DNA of 64,000 bases from NCBI RefSeq assembly GCF_030815085.1, contig NZ_JAUSWG010000003.1; one strand, written 5' to 3'. A program made the position numbers and the translations under genes. Source of the stretch: Paraclostridium ghonii (GTDB lineage: Bacteria; Bacillota; Clostridia; Peptostreptococcales; Peptostreptococcaceae). How positions within the stretch are numbered: the stretch's first letter is position 1; each line of letters begins with the position of its first letter. Below the pieces are notes generated by a model. The model made no database searches. It was not told where the DNA came from and saw only the letters and a program-made list of their open reading frames with translations. Of the stretch, positions 18,523 to 27,419 are shown piece after piece.

Positions 18523-19494
18523 ATGACGTTTAATTTGAAAACTATACATAAAGCTGTTAATTGGAATGTTGAAGATGATGGCTTTACACAAGCTTTTTGG
18601 GATCAAAATGTAAAACAATTTTGGTTACCAGAAGAAATATCAGTATCTAAAGACTTAAAAACTTGGGCTGATTTAAGTGAAAATGAAAAAGAACTATACA
18701 AAAAGGTTTTAGCAGGGCTTACATTATTAGATACAAAACAAGGTAACAATGGAGTTCCTTCTATGATGAGTTTAACTGAGGATCTTCAAAGAAAAGCAGT
18801 TTTATCATTTATGGGAACGATGGAAGAAATACATGCTAAAAGTTACTCATCTATATTTATGACACTTTTAACTACTTCTCAAATAGATGAACTATTTAAG
18901 TGGATAGAAACTGAACCTACATTACAAAGAAAAGCTGAATTAATATTAGCTCAGTATGAAAATACTAATGATAAAAGAAGCTTATATTTATCTATGGTAA
19001 CGAGTGTATTTTTAGAAAGCTTTTTATTCTACTCAGGATTTTTCTACCCACTGTATTTAGCTGGTCAAGGAAAAATGGTTGCAAGTGGAGAAATAATATC
19101 ATTAATACTTAGAGATGAATCTTTACATGGTAAATATATAGGGCTTTTAGCGCAAGAAATATATGATAGTTTTAAAGATGAAGAAAAGCTTAAATTAAAA
19201 AAGGAACTGTATAAGATATTTGAAGATTTAATGAAGAACGAAATAGAGTATACAAAAAATATTTATAAAGAAAGTGGACTTGTTGAAGAAGTCATAACTT
19301 TTTTAAAGTATAACTCTAATAGAGCTTTAGAGAACTTAGGTTTTGATAAATATTATGAGGTAGGAGAAATAAATCCTATAGTTTTAAATGGATTAAGCAC
19401 TGAAACTAAATCACATGATTTCTTTTCAACTAAAGGGAATGGATATCAAAAAGGAATTTATGAAGAGCTAGAGGATGAAGATTTCATTATATAA
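18523..19494 (+). CDS. nrdF: Class Ib ribonucleoside-diphosphate reductase, beta subunit
   Basis: A 323-residue NrdF carrying the dimetal (Mn or Fe) tyrosyl radical that starts catalysis in NrdE. Metal ligands are visible in order: Asp in LLDTKQ, Glu and His in EEIHAKSY (the final Tyr is the radical site), Glu in FLESFLFY, and Glu/His in RDESLHGKY. Sequence length and lack of an extended C-terminus fit class Ib. It is co-transcribed with nrdE behind the NrdR boxes, with its own ribosome site (aggggga), and ends at a strong terminator. Confidence 0.95.
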   Translation: MTFNLKTIHKAVNWNVEDDGFTQAFWDQNVKQFWLPEEISVSKDLKTWADLSENEKELYKKVLAGLTLLDTKQGNNGVPSMMSLTEDLQRKAVLSFMGTMEEIHAKSYSSIFMTLLTTSQIDELFKWIETEPTLQRKAELILAQYENTNDKRSLYLSMVTSVFLESFLFYSGFFYPLYLAGQGKMVASGEIISLILRDESLHGKYIGLLAQEIYDSFKDEEKLKLKKELYKIFEDLMKNEIEYTKNIYKESGLVEEVITFLKYNSNRALENLGFDKYYEVGEINPIVLNGLSTETKSHDFFSTKGNGYQKGIYEELEDEDFII

Positions 19495-19503
19495 TTATTG
19501 TAT

Positions 19504-19543
19504 AAAAAGTAGTGTATTAAATATTTAATACACTACTTTTTTA
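19504..19543 (+). terminator. Rho-independent terminator after nrdF
   Basis: A perfect palindrome, aaaagtagtgtattaaat and complement, ends in a T run. Confidence 0.9.
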
Positions 19544-19652
19544 ATACAGCATTAAAAATTAAAAGTATATCATAAAAAAATAAAAATTAAAAATATCTAT
19601 TATAATAGCTGAAAATGCTACAACAATAGGTATTTTTAAAGTTTGTTTAAAC

Positions 19653-19668
19653 TGAGAAAACATTTTCA
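19653..19668 (+). promoter_or_regulatory. Possible cre-like site upstream of the ribose operon
   Basis: The near-palindrome tgagaaaacattttca resembles a CcpA-type or LacI-family operator (gaaaacattttc core), about 40 bp upstream of the likely -35 of rbsR. The match to the cre consensus is partial. Confidence 0.3.
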
Positions 19669-19692
19669 AAATGATATACAAATAAAAATGTG

Positions 19693-19748
19693 TTGCATTA
19701 ATTAAATAAAACATGATATATTAATAAAAAAGGATAACCGGTAACCTT
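19693..19748 (+). promoter_or_regulatory. rbs promoter with RbsR-type operator
   Basis: A -35 ttgcat at 19693 and a -10 gatata or tatatt at 19715-19722 are followed at 19731-19748 by aggataaccggtaacctt, an imperfect palindrome with the central CG typical of LacI-family operators. It would overlap the transcription start, so binding should block initiation: autoregulation of the ribose operon by RbsR. Confidence 0.6.
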
Positions 19749-19789
19749 AAAATTAATACAATATAAAAATCATAGAGAGGGGCATTTGT

Positions 19790-20794
19790 GTGGTAACAAT
19801 TAAGGATATAGCAGATTTAGCAGGGGTGTCAAAAACTACAGTGTCAAAAGTGTTAAATAATAAGGATGAAAAAATAAGTGATATTACAAGGCAAAAAATC
19901 TTAGATATAGTAAAAGAAAAAAATTATAGACCAAATAAAATGGCTCAAAGTTTAGTAACAAAGCAAACTAAAACTATAGGAATTATTATTCCCGATATAC
20001 GAAATCCATTTTTTACAGATATAGTTAGGGGTGCAGAAGATAAGGCTGTTAAAGAAGGATATAATATTATTCTTTGTAACACAGATGAAAATGTAGAAAA
20101 AGAAATAAAAGCATTTAATACATTGACAGAAAAAATGGTTGATGGAATTATATTTGCCCCATCTTCTAAAATAGATTTAAATTCAAAAGAATATAACTTA
20201 TCAACAAAACCAATCGTTTTAGTAGATAAAAAATTAGACATTAAAAACTTAAAAGGGATAGTAAGTTTAGATAATGAAGAAGGAACTTTTTTAGAGATTA
20301 GTTACCTAGTAGAGAATAATCATAAAAAAATACTTTACTTAAGCGGACCTTTAAAAAATGAAATTGCAAGAGATAGATTAAAGGGTTATAAAAAAGCTTT
20401 AAAAGAAGCTAATATTGAATATGATGAAAAATTGGTAATACAAGGTGAGTACTCTTTAGATTGGGGATATGAAATAATTAAAAGTTTAAAAGATATAAAT
20501 TTTACAGCAATATGCGCAGCCAATGACTTAATAGCAATAGGAGCTATTAAAGCTTTAAAAGAAAGAGATTTACAAATACCAAAAGATATAAGCGTAGTTG
20601 GGTTTGACGATATTCAAACTTCAAGCATAATCGAACCGCAACTTACAACTATAAATCAAAATTCATATGATATGGGATATGAATCAGCAAATATACTTAT
20701 AAAAAATTTAGAAAAAAAAGAAGTTAGTGATATAGAAAAAATGATTTTTAAACCAGAACTTATAATAAGAAGTTCAACATGTCAAAAACTTTAG
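19790..20794 (+). CDS. rbsR: LacI family repressor of the ribose operon
   Basis: A 334-residue LacI-family regulator. The N-terminal helix-turn-helix is VTIKDIADLAGVSKTTVSKV, followed by the hinge and a periplasmic-binding-protein-like sugar domain (residues 60-334), which contains GIIIPDIRNPFF and VGFDDIQTSSI. It starts at GTG after gagaggggc. It is the first gene of rbsRKDACB, so ribose (or a phosphorylated form) is the expected inducer. It probably binds the palindrome at 19731-19748. Confidence 0.9.
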   Translation: MVTIKDIADLAGVSKTTVSKVLNNKDEKISDITRQKILDIVKEKNYRPNKMAQSLVTKQTKTIGIIIPDIRNPFFTDIVRGAEDKAVKEGYNIILCNTDENVEKEIKAFNTLTEKMVDGIIFAPSSKIDLNSKEYNLSTKPIVLVDKKLDIKNLKGIVSLDNEEGTFLEISYLVENNHKKILYLSGPLKNEIARDRLKGYKKALKEANIEYDEKLVIQGEYSLDWGYEIIKSLKDINFTAICAANDLIAIGAIKALKERDLQIPKDISVVGFDDIQTSSIIEPQLTTINQNSYDMGYESANILIKNLEKKEVSDIEKMIFKPELIIRSSTCQKL

Positions 20795-20806
20795 AGGAGG
20801 TCAATT

Positions 20807-21715
20807 ATGAAAAAGATATGTGTAATAGGCAGTTTAAACATGGATTTAGTGGTAAATGTTGAAAATATGCCTAAAAAAGGACAAACATTAATAGGAAGCG
20901 ACTTTAAGGAAGTACCAGGTGGTAAAGGAGCAAATCAGGCAGTAGCAATATCAAGACTTGGTGGAGATGTAACTATGATTGGTAAAGTTGGAACTGACAG
21001 CTTTGGACAAACTTTAATAGATTCATTAAAAAATGATAATGCAGATACAACTTACATACATAAAGAAGATGGACCCACTGGAGTTGCCATGATAACTGTT
21101 GATAAAAATGCAGAAAATGCAATAGTAGTAGCACCCGGAGCTAACTTTAAAGTAAAAGAAAATGACATAGATAAAAATATAAATGCAATAAAAAATAGTG
21201 ATATAGTAGTAGTTCAACTTGAGACACCACTTGAAACTATAAAGTATGCGCTAAAAAGAGCTAAAGAACTAGGTAAATATACTATATTAAATCCAGCACC
21301 TGCTGTTAAGTTAGAAGATTCAATAATAGAAAATGTAGATTTACTTACGCCTAATGAAACTGAGTTAGAAATATTAAGTGGAGTGAGCATAAACTGTGAA
21401 GAAGATATATTAAAAGCAGGTAAAACTATGATTGAAAAAGGTGTTAAAGAATTAATCGTAACATTAGGATCTAAAGGGAGTTTATATATAAATAAAGAAC
21501 AATCTATGTTTAAAAAATCATATAAAGTACAAGCAATAGATACTACTGCAGCAGGAGATAGTTATACTGGAGCTTTATCGGTATCTTTCTCAAAAGGAGA
21601 GAATATAGAAGAAGCTATGGACTTTGCATCAAGAGTAGGGGCACTATGTGTAACTAAAGAAGGTGCACAAAGTTCACTACCAACTCTAGCAGAAGTTGAA
21701 AAATTTAGGGGGTAG
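20807..21715 (+). CDS. rbsK: Ribokinase
   Basis: A 302-residue PfkB-family kinase that phosphorylates D-ribose at O5 using ATP. Seen: the N-terminal substrate motif GSLNMDLVV, the PfkB signature 1 region PGGKGANQAV near residue 40, and signature 2 DTTAAGDSYTGAL with its catalytic Asp near residue 250. It starts 12 bases after rbsR with aggagg and its last codons lie just before the rbsD start. Confidence 0.95.
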   Translation: MKKICVIGSLNMDLVVNVENMPKKGQTLIGSDFKEVPGGKGANQAVAISRLGGDVTMIGKVGTDSFGQTLIDSLKNDNADTTYIHKEDGPTGVAMITVDKNAENAIVVAPGANFKVKENDIDKNINAIKNSDIVVVQLETPLETIKYALKRAKELGKYTILNPAPAVKLEDSIIENVDLLTPNETELEILSGVSINCEEDILKAGKTMIEKGVKELIVTLGSKGSLYINKEQSMFKKSYKVQAIDTTAAGDSYTGALSVSFSKGENIEEAMDFASRVGALCVTKEGAQSSLPTLAEVEKFRG

Positions 21716-21719
21716 GGAT

Positions 21720-22115
21720 ATGAAAAAAGGTAAGTTATTAAATAGTGAAATTTCAGCTGTTATATCTCAAATGGGACACACAGATAGTTTAACTATAGGA
21801 GATTGCGGATTACCTATACCTAAAGATGTAAAAAGAATAGACTTAGCTCTTAAATATGGAGTTCCAAGTTTTTTAGATACATTAGATACAGTACTTGAAG
21901 AATTATGTGTAGAAGAAATAATAATAGCTGAAGAAATAAAAGAAGTAGCAAATTATATGTATAAAGAAATATTAAATAGATTTAAAAATGTAAAAGTTAC
22001 AATGGTAAAACATGAAGAATTTAAAGTTATGACAAAGAACTCTCATGCAATTATAAGAACTGGAGAATGTACTCCATACTCAAATATAATTTTAAAATCT
22101 GGAGTTGTATTTTAG
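21720..22115 (+). CDS. rbsD: D-ribose pyranase
   Basis: A 131-residue RbsD that interconverts the pyranose and furanose forms of ribose so that ribokinase receives its substrate. The catalytic His and Asp are visible in MGHTDSLTIGDCGLPIP. ATG 21720 with aggggg upstream gives the standard length; the ATG at 21696 inside rbsK has no such site. It sits between rbsK and rbsA. Confidence 0.93.
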   Translation: MKKGKLLNSEISAVISQMGHTDSLTIGDCGLPIPKDVKRIDLALKYGVPSFLDTLDTVLEELCVEEIIIAEEIKEVANYMYKEILNRFKNVKVTMVKHEEFKVMTKNSHAIIRTGECTPYSNIILKSGVVF

Positions 22116-22146
22116 TAAAACTTTGTAAATCGAAAGGAGCACCTAT

Positions 22147-23637
22147 ATGAAAAGTCCAATTTTACAGATGAAAAATATAGTTAAAGAGTTCCCAGGAGTT
22201 AAAGCATTAGATGGAGTTAATTTAGAACTTTATCAAGGGAGGGTAATGGCTTTAATGGGGGAAAATGGTGCAGGTAAATCAACACTTATGAAGGTGTTAA
22301 GTGGTGTTTATAAAAAAGATGGTGGACAAATATTCTACAATGGAAATTTAGAGGATATAAAAGGACCAAAAGATGCACAAGAAAAAGGTATAGCAATAAT
22401 ACATCAAGAGTTAAACTTAATACAAGATTTAACCATAGGTGAAAATATATTCTTAGGAAGAGAACCTAAAAAAGGATTAAAAATAGACTTTAAAAAGCTT
22501 TATGATGAATCTGATAAATATTTAAATAAGCTAAATATTAAAACTAGCTCAAAAGAATTAGTTGGTAATTTAAGTTTAGGACAACAACAAATGATAGAAA
22601 TAGCTAAAGCTTTATCTTTAGATGCAAAAATAATTATAATGGATGAACCAACAGATGCTCTTACAGATAAAGAAACTGAAAGTCTGTTTAAAGTAATAGA
22701 AGATTTAAAGAATGAAGGAAAAGCAATAGTATATATATCACATAGATTAAAAGAAGTATTTCAAATATGTGATTACATAACCGTTTTAAGAGATGGTAAG
22801 TATGTAGGTAGTGAAGAAATTTGCAATTTAGATGAAGATAAAATGATAGAAATGATGGTTGGAAGAAAACTTACAGATCAATTTCCAAGGCATGAAGTTG
22901 AAAAAGGAGATATTGTATTAGATGTAAGAAATATTTCAAATAAACATGTAAATGATATAACTTTTAATGTTAGAAGTGGAGAAATAGTAGGAATTGCAGG
23001 TCTTATGGGAGCGGGAAGAACAGAACTTGCAAAAACTATATATGGACATCTAAGAAAAGAAAGTGGACAGGTTATTGTAAATGGTAAAGAGGTAACTAAT
23101 AAGTCTGCAAAAGATGGATTAAAAAATAAAATAGCATATGTATCTGAGGATAGAAAGGGAGATGGTTTAATTCTTTCGCTATCTGTTAGAGAAAACATGA
23201 CAATATCATCTTTAGATAGTTTATCTAGTAGGTTTAGACTAAATAAATGTAAAGAAAATGAACAAGTAAAAGATTATATAAAGAAAATGAATATAAAAAC
23301 TCCAAATGAAGAACAAATAATGAAAAACTTAAGTGGAGGAAATCAACAAAAAGTTGCAATAGCTAAGGCTCTAATGACAGATCCTGATGTACTTATACTT
23401 GATGAGCCAACTCGTGGAGTAGATGTTGGGGCAAAAAAAGAAATATATGGCCTTATAAATAAATTTAAAAGTCAAGGAAAAGCAGTAATAATGATATCTT
23501 CTGAAATGCCAGAGATACTTGGTTTAAGTGATAGAATATTCATTTTAAGTCAAGGAAGATTAACTGGAGAATTAGATATTAAAGATGCAACCCAAGAAAG
23601 TATATTAAAATATGCAGTTACAGTGAAGGAGGCTTAA
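22147..23637 (+). CDS. rbsA: Ribose ABC transporter, double ATPase subunit
   Basis: A 496-residue RbsA/MglA-type protein with two ATPase domains. The first has an intact Walker A GENGAGKST, signature LSLGQQQM and Walker B IIMDEPTDAL. The second has the degenerate P-loop GLMGAGRTE normal for this family, signature LSGGNQQK and Walker B LILDEPTRGVDVG. It powers ribose import through RbsC. Strong ribosome site aaaggag. Confidence 0.95.
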   Translation: MKSPILQMKNIVKEFPGVKALDGVNLELYQGRVMALMGENGAGKSTLMKVLSGVYKKDGGQIFYNGNLEDIKGPKDAQEKGIAIIHQELNLIQDLTIGENIFLGREPKKGLKIDFKKLYDESDKYLNKLNIKTSSKELVGNLSLGQQQMIEIAKALSLDAKIIIMDEPTDALTDKETESLFKVIEDLKNEGKAIVYISHRLKEVFQICDYITVLRDGKYVGSEEICNLDEDKMIEMMVGRKLTDQFPRHEVEKGDIVLDVRNISNKHVNDITFNVRSGEIVGIAGLMGAGRTELAKTIYGHLRKESGQVIVNGKEVTNKSAKDGLKNKIAYVSEDRKGDGLILSLSVRENMTISSLDSLSSRFRLNKCKENEQVKDYIKKMNIKTPNEEQIMKNLSGGNQQKVAIAKALMTDPDVLILDEPTRGVDVGAKKEIYGLINKFKSQGKAVIMISSEMPEILGLSDRIFILSQGRLTGELDIKDATQESILKYAVTVKEA

Positions 23638-23639
23638 TT

Positions 23640-24608
23640 ATGCAAGCTAAAGTAAGTCAAGAAAATAAACAAATGGATTTTAAAAGTATATTGTTAAAGT
23701 ACAAATCATTAGTTGGATTATTATTATTAATAGTTGTAGTTTCAATACTTAGTCCATCATTTTTAAGTAGTAGAAACATATTAAATATACTTAGACAAAC
23801 ATCAGTTAATGCTATAATTGCAGCAGGTATGACGTTTGTAATTTTAACAGGAGGAATTGACCTTTCTGTAGGATCTGTTCTTGCTTTAAGTGGAGCTTTT
23901 GCAGCATCTATTTTAGCATCAGGACAAAGTATAGTTGTTGCAGTTATAGCAGCTATAGTATGTGGAGCAGTAGTAGGATTTTTAAATGGATTCGTAATAG
24001 CTAAGGGAAAATTACAACCATTTATAGCAACGCTTGCAACAATGACAATACTTAGAGGTGTAACATTAGTATTTACAGATGGAAAGCCTATAACATTAGG
24101 AAGTGATGATTTAGCAATGGCATTTGGAAAAATTGGGGGAGGAACTGTACTTGGAATACCATCACCAGTTATCATAACTATATTAGTATTTGTAGCATGT
24201 TATTATATATTAAACCACACTAAAATGGGTAGATACACATATGCATTAGGTGGAAATGAAGAAGCAACTAAGTTATCCGGACTTAATACAGATAAAATAA
24301 AAATATGGGTATACACTATAAGTGGTATATTGTCATCAATAGCTGGTATCATAATAACTTCAAGATTATACTCAGCTCAACCTACAGCAGGAACAGGTTA
24401 TGAATTAGATGCTATAGCAGCTGTTGTACTTGGAGGAACAAAGCTTACTGGAGGAAAGGGTAAAATAAGTGGAACTATAATAGGTGCACTTATAATAGGA
24501 GTTTTAAGTAATGCTCTTAACATATTAGATGTATCATCTTATTATCAAATGATGGTTAAAGGTATAGTTATATTAATAGCTGTATTATTAGATAGAAAAA
24601 GTAATTAA
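23640..24608 (+). CDS. rbsC: Ribose ABC transporter permease
   Basis: A 322-residue BPD_transp_2 family permease with about nine or ten membrane helices. The family motif GGIDLSVGSVLALSGA is near residue 75, and AIAAVVLGGTKLTGGKG near residue 260 is the loop that contacts the ATPase. It starts two bases after rbsA and precedes rbsB in the standard operon order. Confidence 0.95.
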   Translation: MQAKVSQENKQMDFKSILLKYKSLVGLLLLIVVVSILSPSFLSSRNILNILRQTSVNAIIAAGMTFVILTGGIDLSVGSVLALSGAFAASILASGQSIVVAVIAAIVCGAVVGFLNGFVIAKGKLQPFIATLATMTILRGVTLVFTDGKPITLGSDDLAMAFGKIGGGTVLGIPSPVIITILVFVACYYILNHTKMGRYTYALGGNEEATKLSGLNTDKIKIWVYTISGILSSIAGIIITSRLYSAQPTAGTGYELDAIAAVVLGGTKLTGGKGKISGTIIGALIIGVLSNALNILDVSSYYQMMVKGIVILIAVLLDRKSN

Positions 24609-24623
24609 GAAAGGAAGATCGTG

Positions 24624-25517
24624 ATGAAAAAATTTCTTTCAATAATGATGACTATAGTTTTATCAAGTTTTATTCTGGTTGGATGTAGTCAAAAAGAAGC
24701 TGGAAGTAAAAAAATAGGACTTATAGTGTCAACACTAAACAATCCTTTCTTTGTTGATTTGAAAAAAGGTGTTGAAAAAGAAGCAAAAGAACTTGGTTAT
24801 GAAGTTGTAGTATTAGATTCTCAAAATGATCCTGCAAAAGAGATATCTAATATGGAAGATATAACAGTAAAGAATGTAGATTTAGTTTTACTAAATCCTG
24901 TTGATTCAGATTCAGCGGTAGCATCAGTAATGATTGCAAATAATGCAGAGCTTCCAGTTATGACAGTAGATAGAGTTGCAAATGGAGGTAAAGTTATATC
25001 TCATATTGCATCAGACAATATTGCTGGGGGAGATATGGCAACTAAGTTTTTAATTGATAAATTAGGGAATAAAGGAAACATTGTTGAACTTGAAGGTATA
25101 GCTGGTTCGTCAGCAACAAGAGACAGGGGGAAAGGATTCGAAGATGGAGTAAAGGAAAGTAACTTAAAGATTGTATCAAAACAGTCTGCAGATTTTGATA
25201 GGACAAAAGGACTTACTGTTATGGAAAACATCATTCAGTCTCAAGGGAAAATAGATGCAGTATTTGCACAAAATGATGAAATGGCTTTAGGAGCATCGAA
25301 AGCACTTGCAGATGCAAATATGAAAGATGTATTAGTTGTAGGATTTGATGCAACAGATGATGCAGTAGATGCAGTTAAAAAAGGTGATATGGCAGCAACA
25401 GTAGCACAACAACCCATAATTATAGGAGAAACAGCAGTTAAAGAAGCTAACAAGCATTTAAAAGGTGAGAAAGTAAAAGATTTTGTACCAGTTGAGTTAC
25501 AATTGGTAACAAAATAG
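24624..25517 (+). CDS. rbsB: Ribose-binding lipoprotein
   Basis: A 297-residue substrate-binding lipoprotein. The signal peptide ends in lipobox LVGC at about residue 21, so the mature protein is anchored outside the membrane. The two-lobe sugar-binding fold is evident from GLIVSTLNNPFFVDLKKG, and AQNDEMALGA with VGFDATDDAV. ATG 24624 is preferred over the adjoining GTG. It is the last gene of the ribose operon and is followed by a terminator. Confidence 0.94.
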   Translation: MKKFLSIMMTIVLSSFILVGCSQKEAGSKKIGLIVSTLNNPFFVDLKKGVEKEAKELGYEVVVLDSQNDPAKEISNMEDITVKNVDLVLLNPVDSDSAVASVMIANNAELPVMTVDRVANGGKVISHIASDNIAGGDMATKFLIDKLGNKGNIVELEGIAGSSATRDRGKGFEDGVKESNLKIVSKQSADFDRTKGLTVMENIIQSQGKIDAVFAQNDEMALGASKALADANMKDVLVVGFDATDDAVDAVKKGDMAATVAQQPIIIGETAVKEANKHLKGEKVKDFVPVELQLVTK

Positions 25518-25519
25518 TA

Positions 25520-25558
25520 AAATGACTAAGATGATTTTATCATCTTAGTCATTTTTTT
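25520..25558 (+). terminator. Rho-independent terminator after rbsB
   Basis: A perfect 15-bp stem (aaatgactaagatga and complement) with a five-base loop and T run. Confidence 0.92.
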
Positions 25559-26017
25559 AATTACGAGGATATTATAATGAAAAAATAATTGCAGTAAATA
25601 TGATAATAATAATAATTTTATCAGGATATATACAATATTTATTATAAATTTTAGAAAATAGATGAGTATTAGATTTGTATCTAAATGTCCTTTTGAGCTA
25701 AATGGAAACACTTTTATAGCTATTTTAAAGGGTTGTAGTAACTTTAAGTTTATTTTTACTTAGCTTTATTTAAATAAAAAAAATAGAGTAAATAATTTTA
25801 ATATTCTTATAATAATTTTTTAAATACATATAGAAATATTATAATAAATTCAATCTTGAAAAACGATTGCATTAGATATGAATAAAAAAATTATTGAATT
25901 TTAATAAAAATATTGGGTTAAAATCTCATATTTTATTAAAAACATAGTACATAAAATTATATTTTTAATGAGAATGAGTTTTAATAAAAAGATTAACTAG
26001 AAAGGAGGGAAATTATA
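25559..26017. other. Gene-free upstream region of the peptide cluster
   Basis: About 460 very AT-rich bases with no credible ORF and no clear hairpin. The promoter of the Cys-rich peptide operon must lie here, but AT richness prevents choosing one. aatgagaatgag at about 25970 is the only less AT-rich motif near the first ribosome site. Confidence 0.4.
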
Positions 26018-26182
26018 ATGGAATTTATAAAAAAGCCAGCAAAAAAGTTTGAAGAAGGATATTGCTACGATTGCCCTAATTTGGGCTGTTTTGGTAACTG
26101 TTCAGGAGCATGTGGATCAGATTGTACTACTAATGGGTCTTGTCCTAGCAATGGTGGATGTATAGTTAATAGTGGAAAGTAA
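26018..26182 (+). CDS. Cys-rich RiPP precursor 1 (Clo7bot type)
   Basis: A 54-residue peptide with the leader FIKKPAKKFEEGY shared by all six precursors in the cluster, then a core with eight Cys (C16, 19, 24, 28, 32, 36, 42, 48) rich in Gly, Ser, Asn and Asp. The leader resembles the Clo7bot family of clostridial peptides modified by a CcpM-type radical SAM enzyme, as I recall it. Strong ribosome site aaggaggga. It is the only one starting MEF rather than MKF, and has Cys28 where copies 2 and 3 have Phe. The product is probably thioether-crosslinked; class and activity are inferred. Confidence 0.8.
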   Translation: MEFIKKPAKKFEEGYCYDCPNLGCFGNCSGACGSDCTTNGSCPSNGGCIVNSGK

Positions 26183-26221
26183 ATTTAAAATTAATATTAA
26201 TTAGGAAATGGGGAACTTGTG

Positions 26222-26386
26222 ATGAAATTTATAAAAAAACCAGCAAAAAAGTTTGAAGAAGGATATTGCTACGATTGCCCTAATTTAGGCTGCTTCGCTA
26301 ACTTCTCAGGATCATGTGGATCAGATTGTACTACTAATGGGTCTTGTCCTAGCAATAAAGGATGTATAGTTAATAGTGGAAAGTAA
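26222..26386 (+). CDS. Cys-rich RiPP precursor 2 (Clo7bot type)
   Basis: A 54-residue near-copy of precursor 1, exactly 204 bases downstream, with seven Cys (Phe replaces Cys28) and Lys at residue 46 in place of Gly. ATG follows a GTG codon directly. Its ribosome site (aatggggaac) is weaker than the aaggaggga of copies 1 and 3, so it may be translated less. Confidence 0.8.
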   Translation: MKFIKKPAKKFEEGYCYDCPNLGCFANFSGSCGSDCTTNGSCPSNKGCIVNSGK

Positions 26387-26425
26387 ATTTAAAATTAATA
26401 TTAACTAGAAAGGAGGGAACTTGTG

Positions 26426-26590
26426 ATGAAATTTATAAAAAAGCCAGCAAAAAAGTTTGAAGAAGGATATTGCTATGATTGCCCTAATTTAGGCTGCTTC
26501 GCTAACTTCTCAGGATCATGTGGATCAGATTGTACTACTAATGGGTCTTGCCCTAGCAATGGTGGATGTATAGTTAATAGTGGAAAGTAG
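26426..26590 (+). CDS. Cys-rich RiPP precursor 3 (Clo7bot type)
   Basis: A 54-residue peptide differing from precursor 2 at one residue (Gly for Lys at 46), again exactly 204 bases further on, with aaggaggga as ribosome site. Seven Cys. The near identity of copies 1-3, including their upstream sequence, shows recent tandem duplication. Confidence 0.8.
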   Translation: MKFIKKPAKKFEEGYCYDCPNLGCFANFSGSCGSDCTTNGSCPSNGGCIVNSGK

Positions 26591-26662
26591 ATATATATAT
26601 ACATTATAATAAGCATGAAATATATAGATTGATAGTAAATACATCAAATTTATTATCATTTA

Positions 26663-26722
26663 GAAAAGTGGAAAAGAAAATTGTAGTTATAGATTTTATG
26701 TTAAATTTCTTTTCCACTTTCC
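26663..26722 (+). other. Large hairpin between the two precursor groups
   Basis: The arms gaaaagtggaaaagaaa (26663-26679) and tttcttttccactttcc (26706-26722) pair over 17 bases with one mismatch. No T run follows, so it is not a classical terminator. It sits between precursors 3 and 4 and could be an RNA processing or stability element that sets different levels for the two groups. Confidence 0.55.
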
Positions 26723-26800
26723 ACATCTCAAAAGCAAAATAATTAAAAGTTTTAATTGTATGATTTATTATAATGTATATTACATAAGGAGGAGATTGTA

Positions 26801-26923
26801 ATGAAATTTATAAAAAAACCAGCAAAAAAGTTTGAAGAAGGATATTGTTTTTTAGGTTGTGATGTTGATTGTGATTACTGTAATATTCATCAGTGTAATG
26901 TGTGTATGATTTTCCATAACTAA
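26801..26923 (+). CDS. Cys-rich RiPP precursor 4 (Clo7bot type)
   Basis: A 40-residue peptide with the common leader and a different, shorter core: six Cys at 16, 20, 24, 27, 32 and 35 with Asp, Asn, His and aromatic residues between. Ribosome site aaggagga. It groups with precursors 5 and 6 rather than 1-3, so the cluster makes at least two product types. Confidence 0.78.
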   Translation: MKFIKKPAKKFEEGYCFLGCDVDCDYCNIHQCNVCMIFHN

Positions 26924-26955
26924 GTAATACTTAAATTAAAATAGGAGTGAAAAAT

Positions 26956-27081
26956 ATGAAATTTATAAAAAAGCCAGCGAACAAATTTGAAGAAGGATAC
27001 TGCTTCAATATAAGTTGTGATGTTGATTGTCATCCTTATTGTAATATTGTTGGGTGTGATTTATGTGTTCGTTACTATTAA
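26956..27081 (+). CDS. Cys-rich RiPP precursor 5 (Clo7bot type)
   Basis: A 41-residue peptide with the leader variant FIKKPANKFEEGY and six Cys at 16, 21, 25, 29, 34 and 37. The core CDVDC-(3)-CNI-(3)-C-(2)-C parallels precursor 4 with small insertions. Ribosome site taggag. Confidence 0.78.
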   Translation: MKFIKKPANKFEEGYCFNISCDVDCHPYCNIVGCDLCVRYY

Positions 27082-27146
27082 TAAAGATAAATTTTAATAT
27101 AGCAAATGTATAAATTTTTATTAAATTAAAATAGGAGGAGATTGTA

Positions 27147-27296
27147 ATGAAATTTATAAAAAAACCAGCAAAAAAATTTGAAGAAGGATATTGTTTTTTA
27201 AGTTGTAATATGAAGTGTGATGATAATTGCTCAAATAACTGTGGTAGCAACTACATTTGTGTAAGTAACTATAATTGTTTAAGTTATAATGCATAG
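27147..27296 (+). CDS. Cys-rich RiPP precursor 6 (Clo7bot type)
   Basis: A 49-residue peptide with the common leader and seven Cys at 16, 20, 24, 28, 32, 38 and 44. The C-terminal half is rich in Asn, Ser and Tyr and has no counterpart in precursors 4 and 5. Ribosome site aggagga. It is the last precursor before the maturase gene. Confidence 0.78.
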   Translation: MKFIKKPAKKFEEGYCFLSCNMKCDDNCSNNCGSNYICVSNYNCLSYNA

Positions 27297-27419
27297 TGGA
27301 TGTATAAATATAAGCATTTACCATTAGTCTATGATTCTAATTTAAAGTTAAAAATAAGAGTAAAATTGATAAAAAAAGATATGACATAAAATATTATTTG
27401 TGAGATGAGAGGACCGATT

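Noticed and set aside
23657..24175. 172-residue minus-strand ORF inside rbsC
   Set aside because: Antisense shadow of a conserved permease gene.
26018..27296. Regularly repeated 204-bp units considered as a CRISPR array
   Set aside because: The repeats are coding, carry ribosome sites and a shared leader peptide; there are no short identical repeats with unique spacers.
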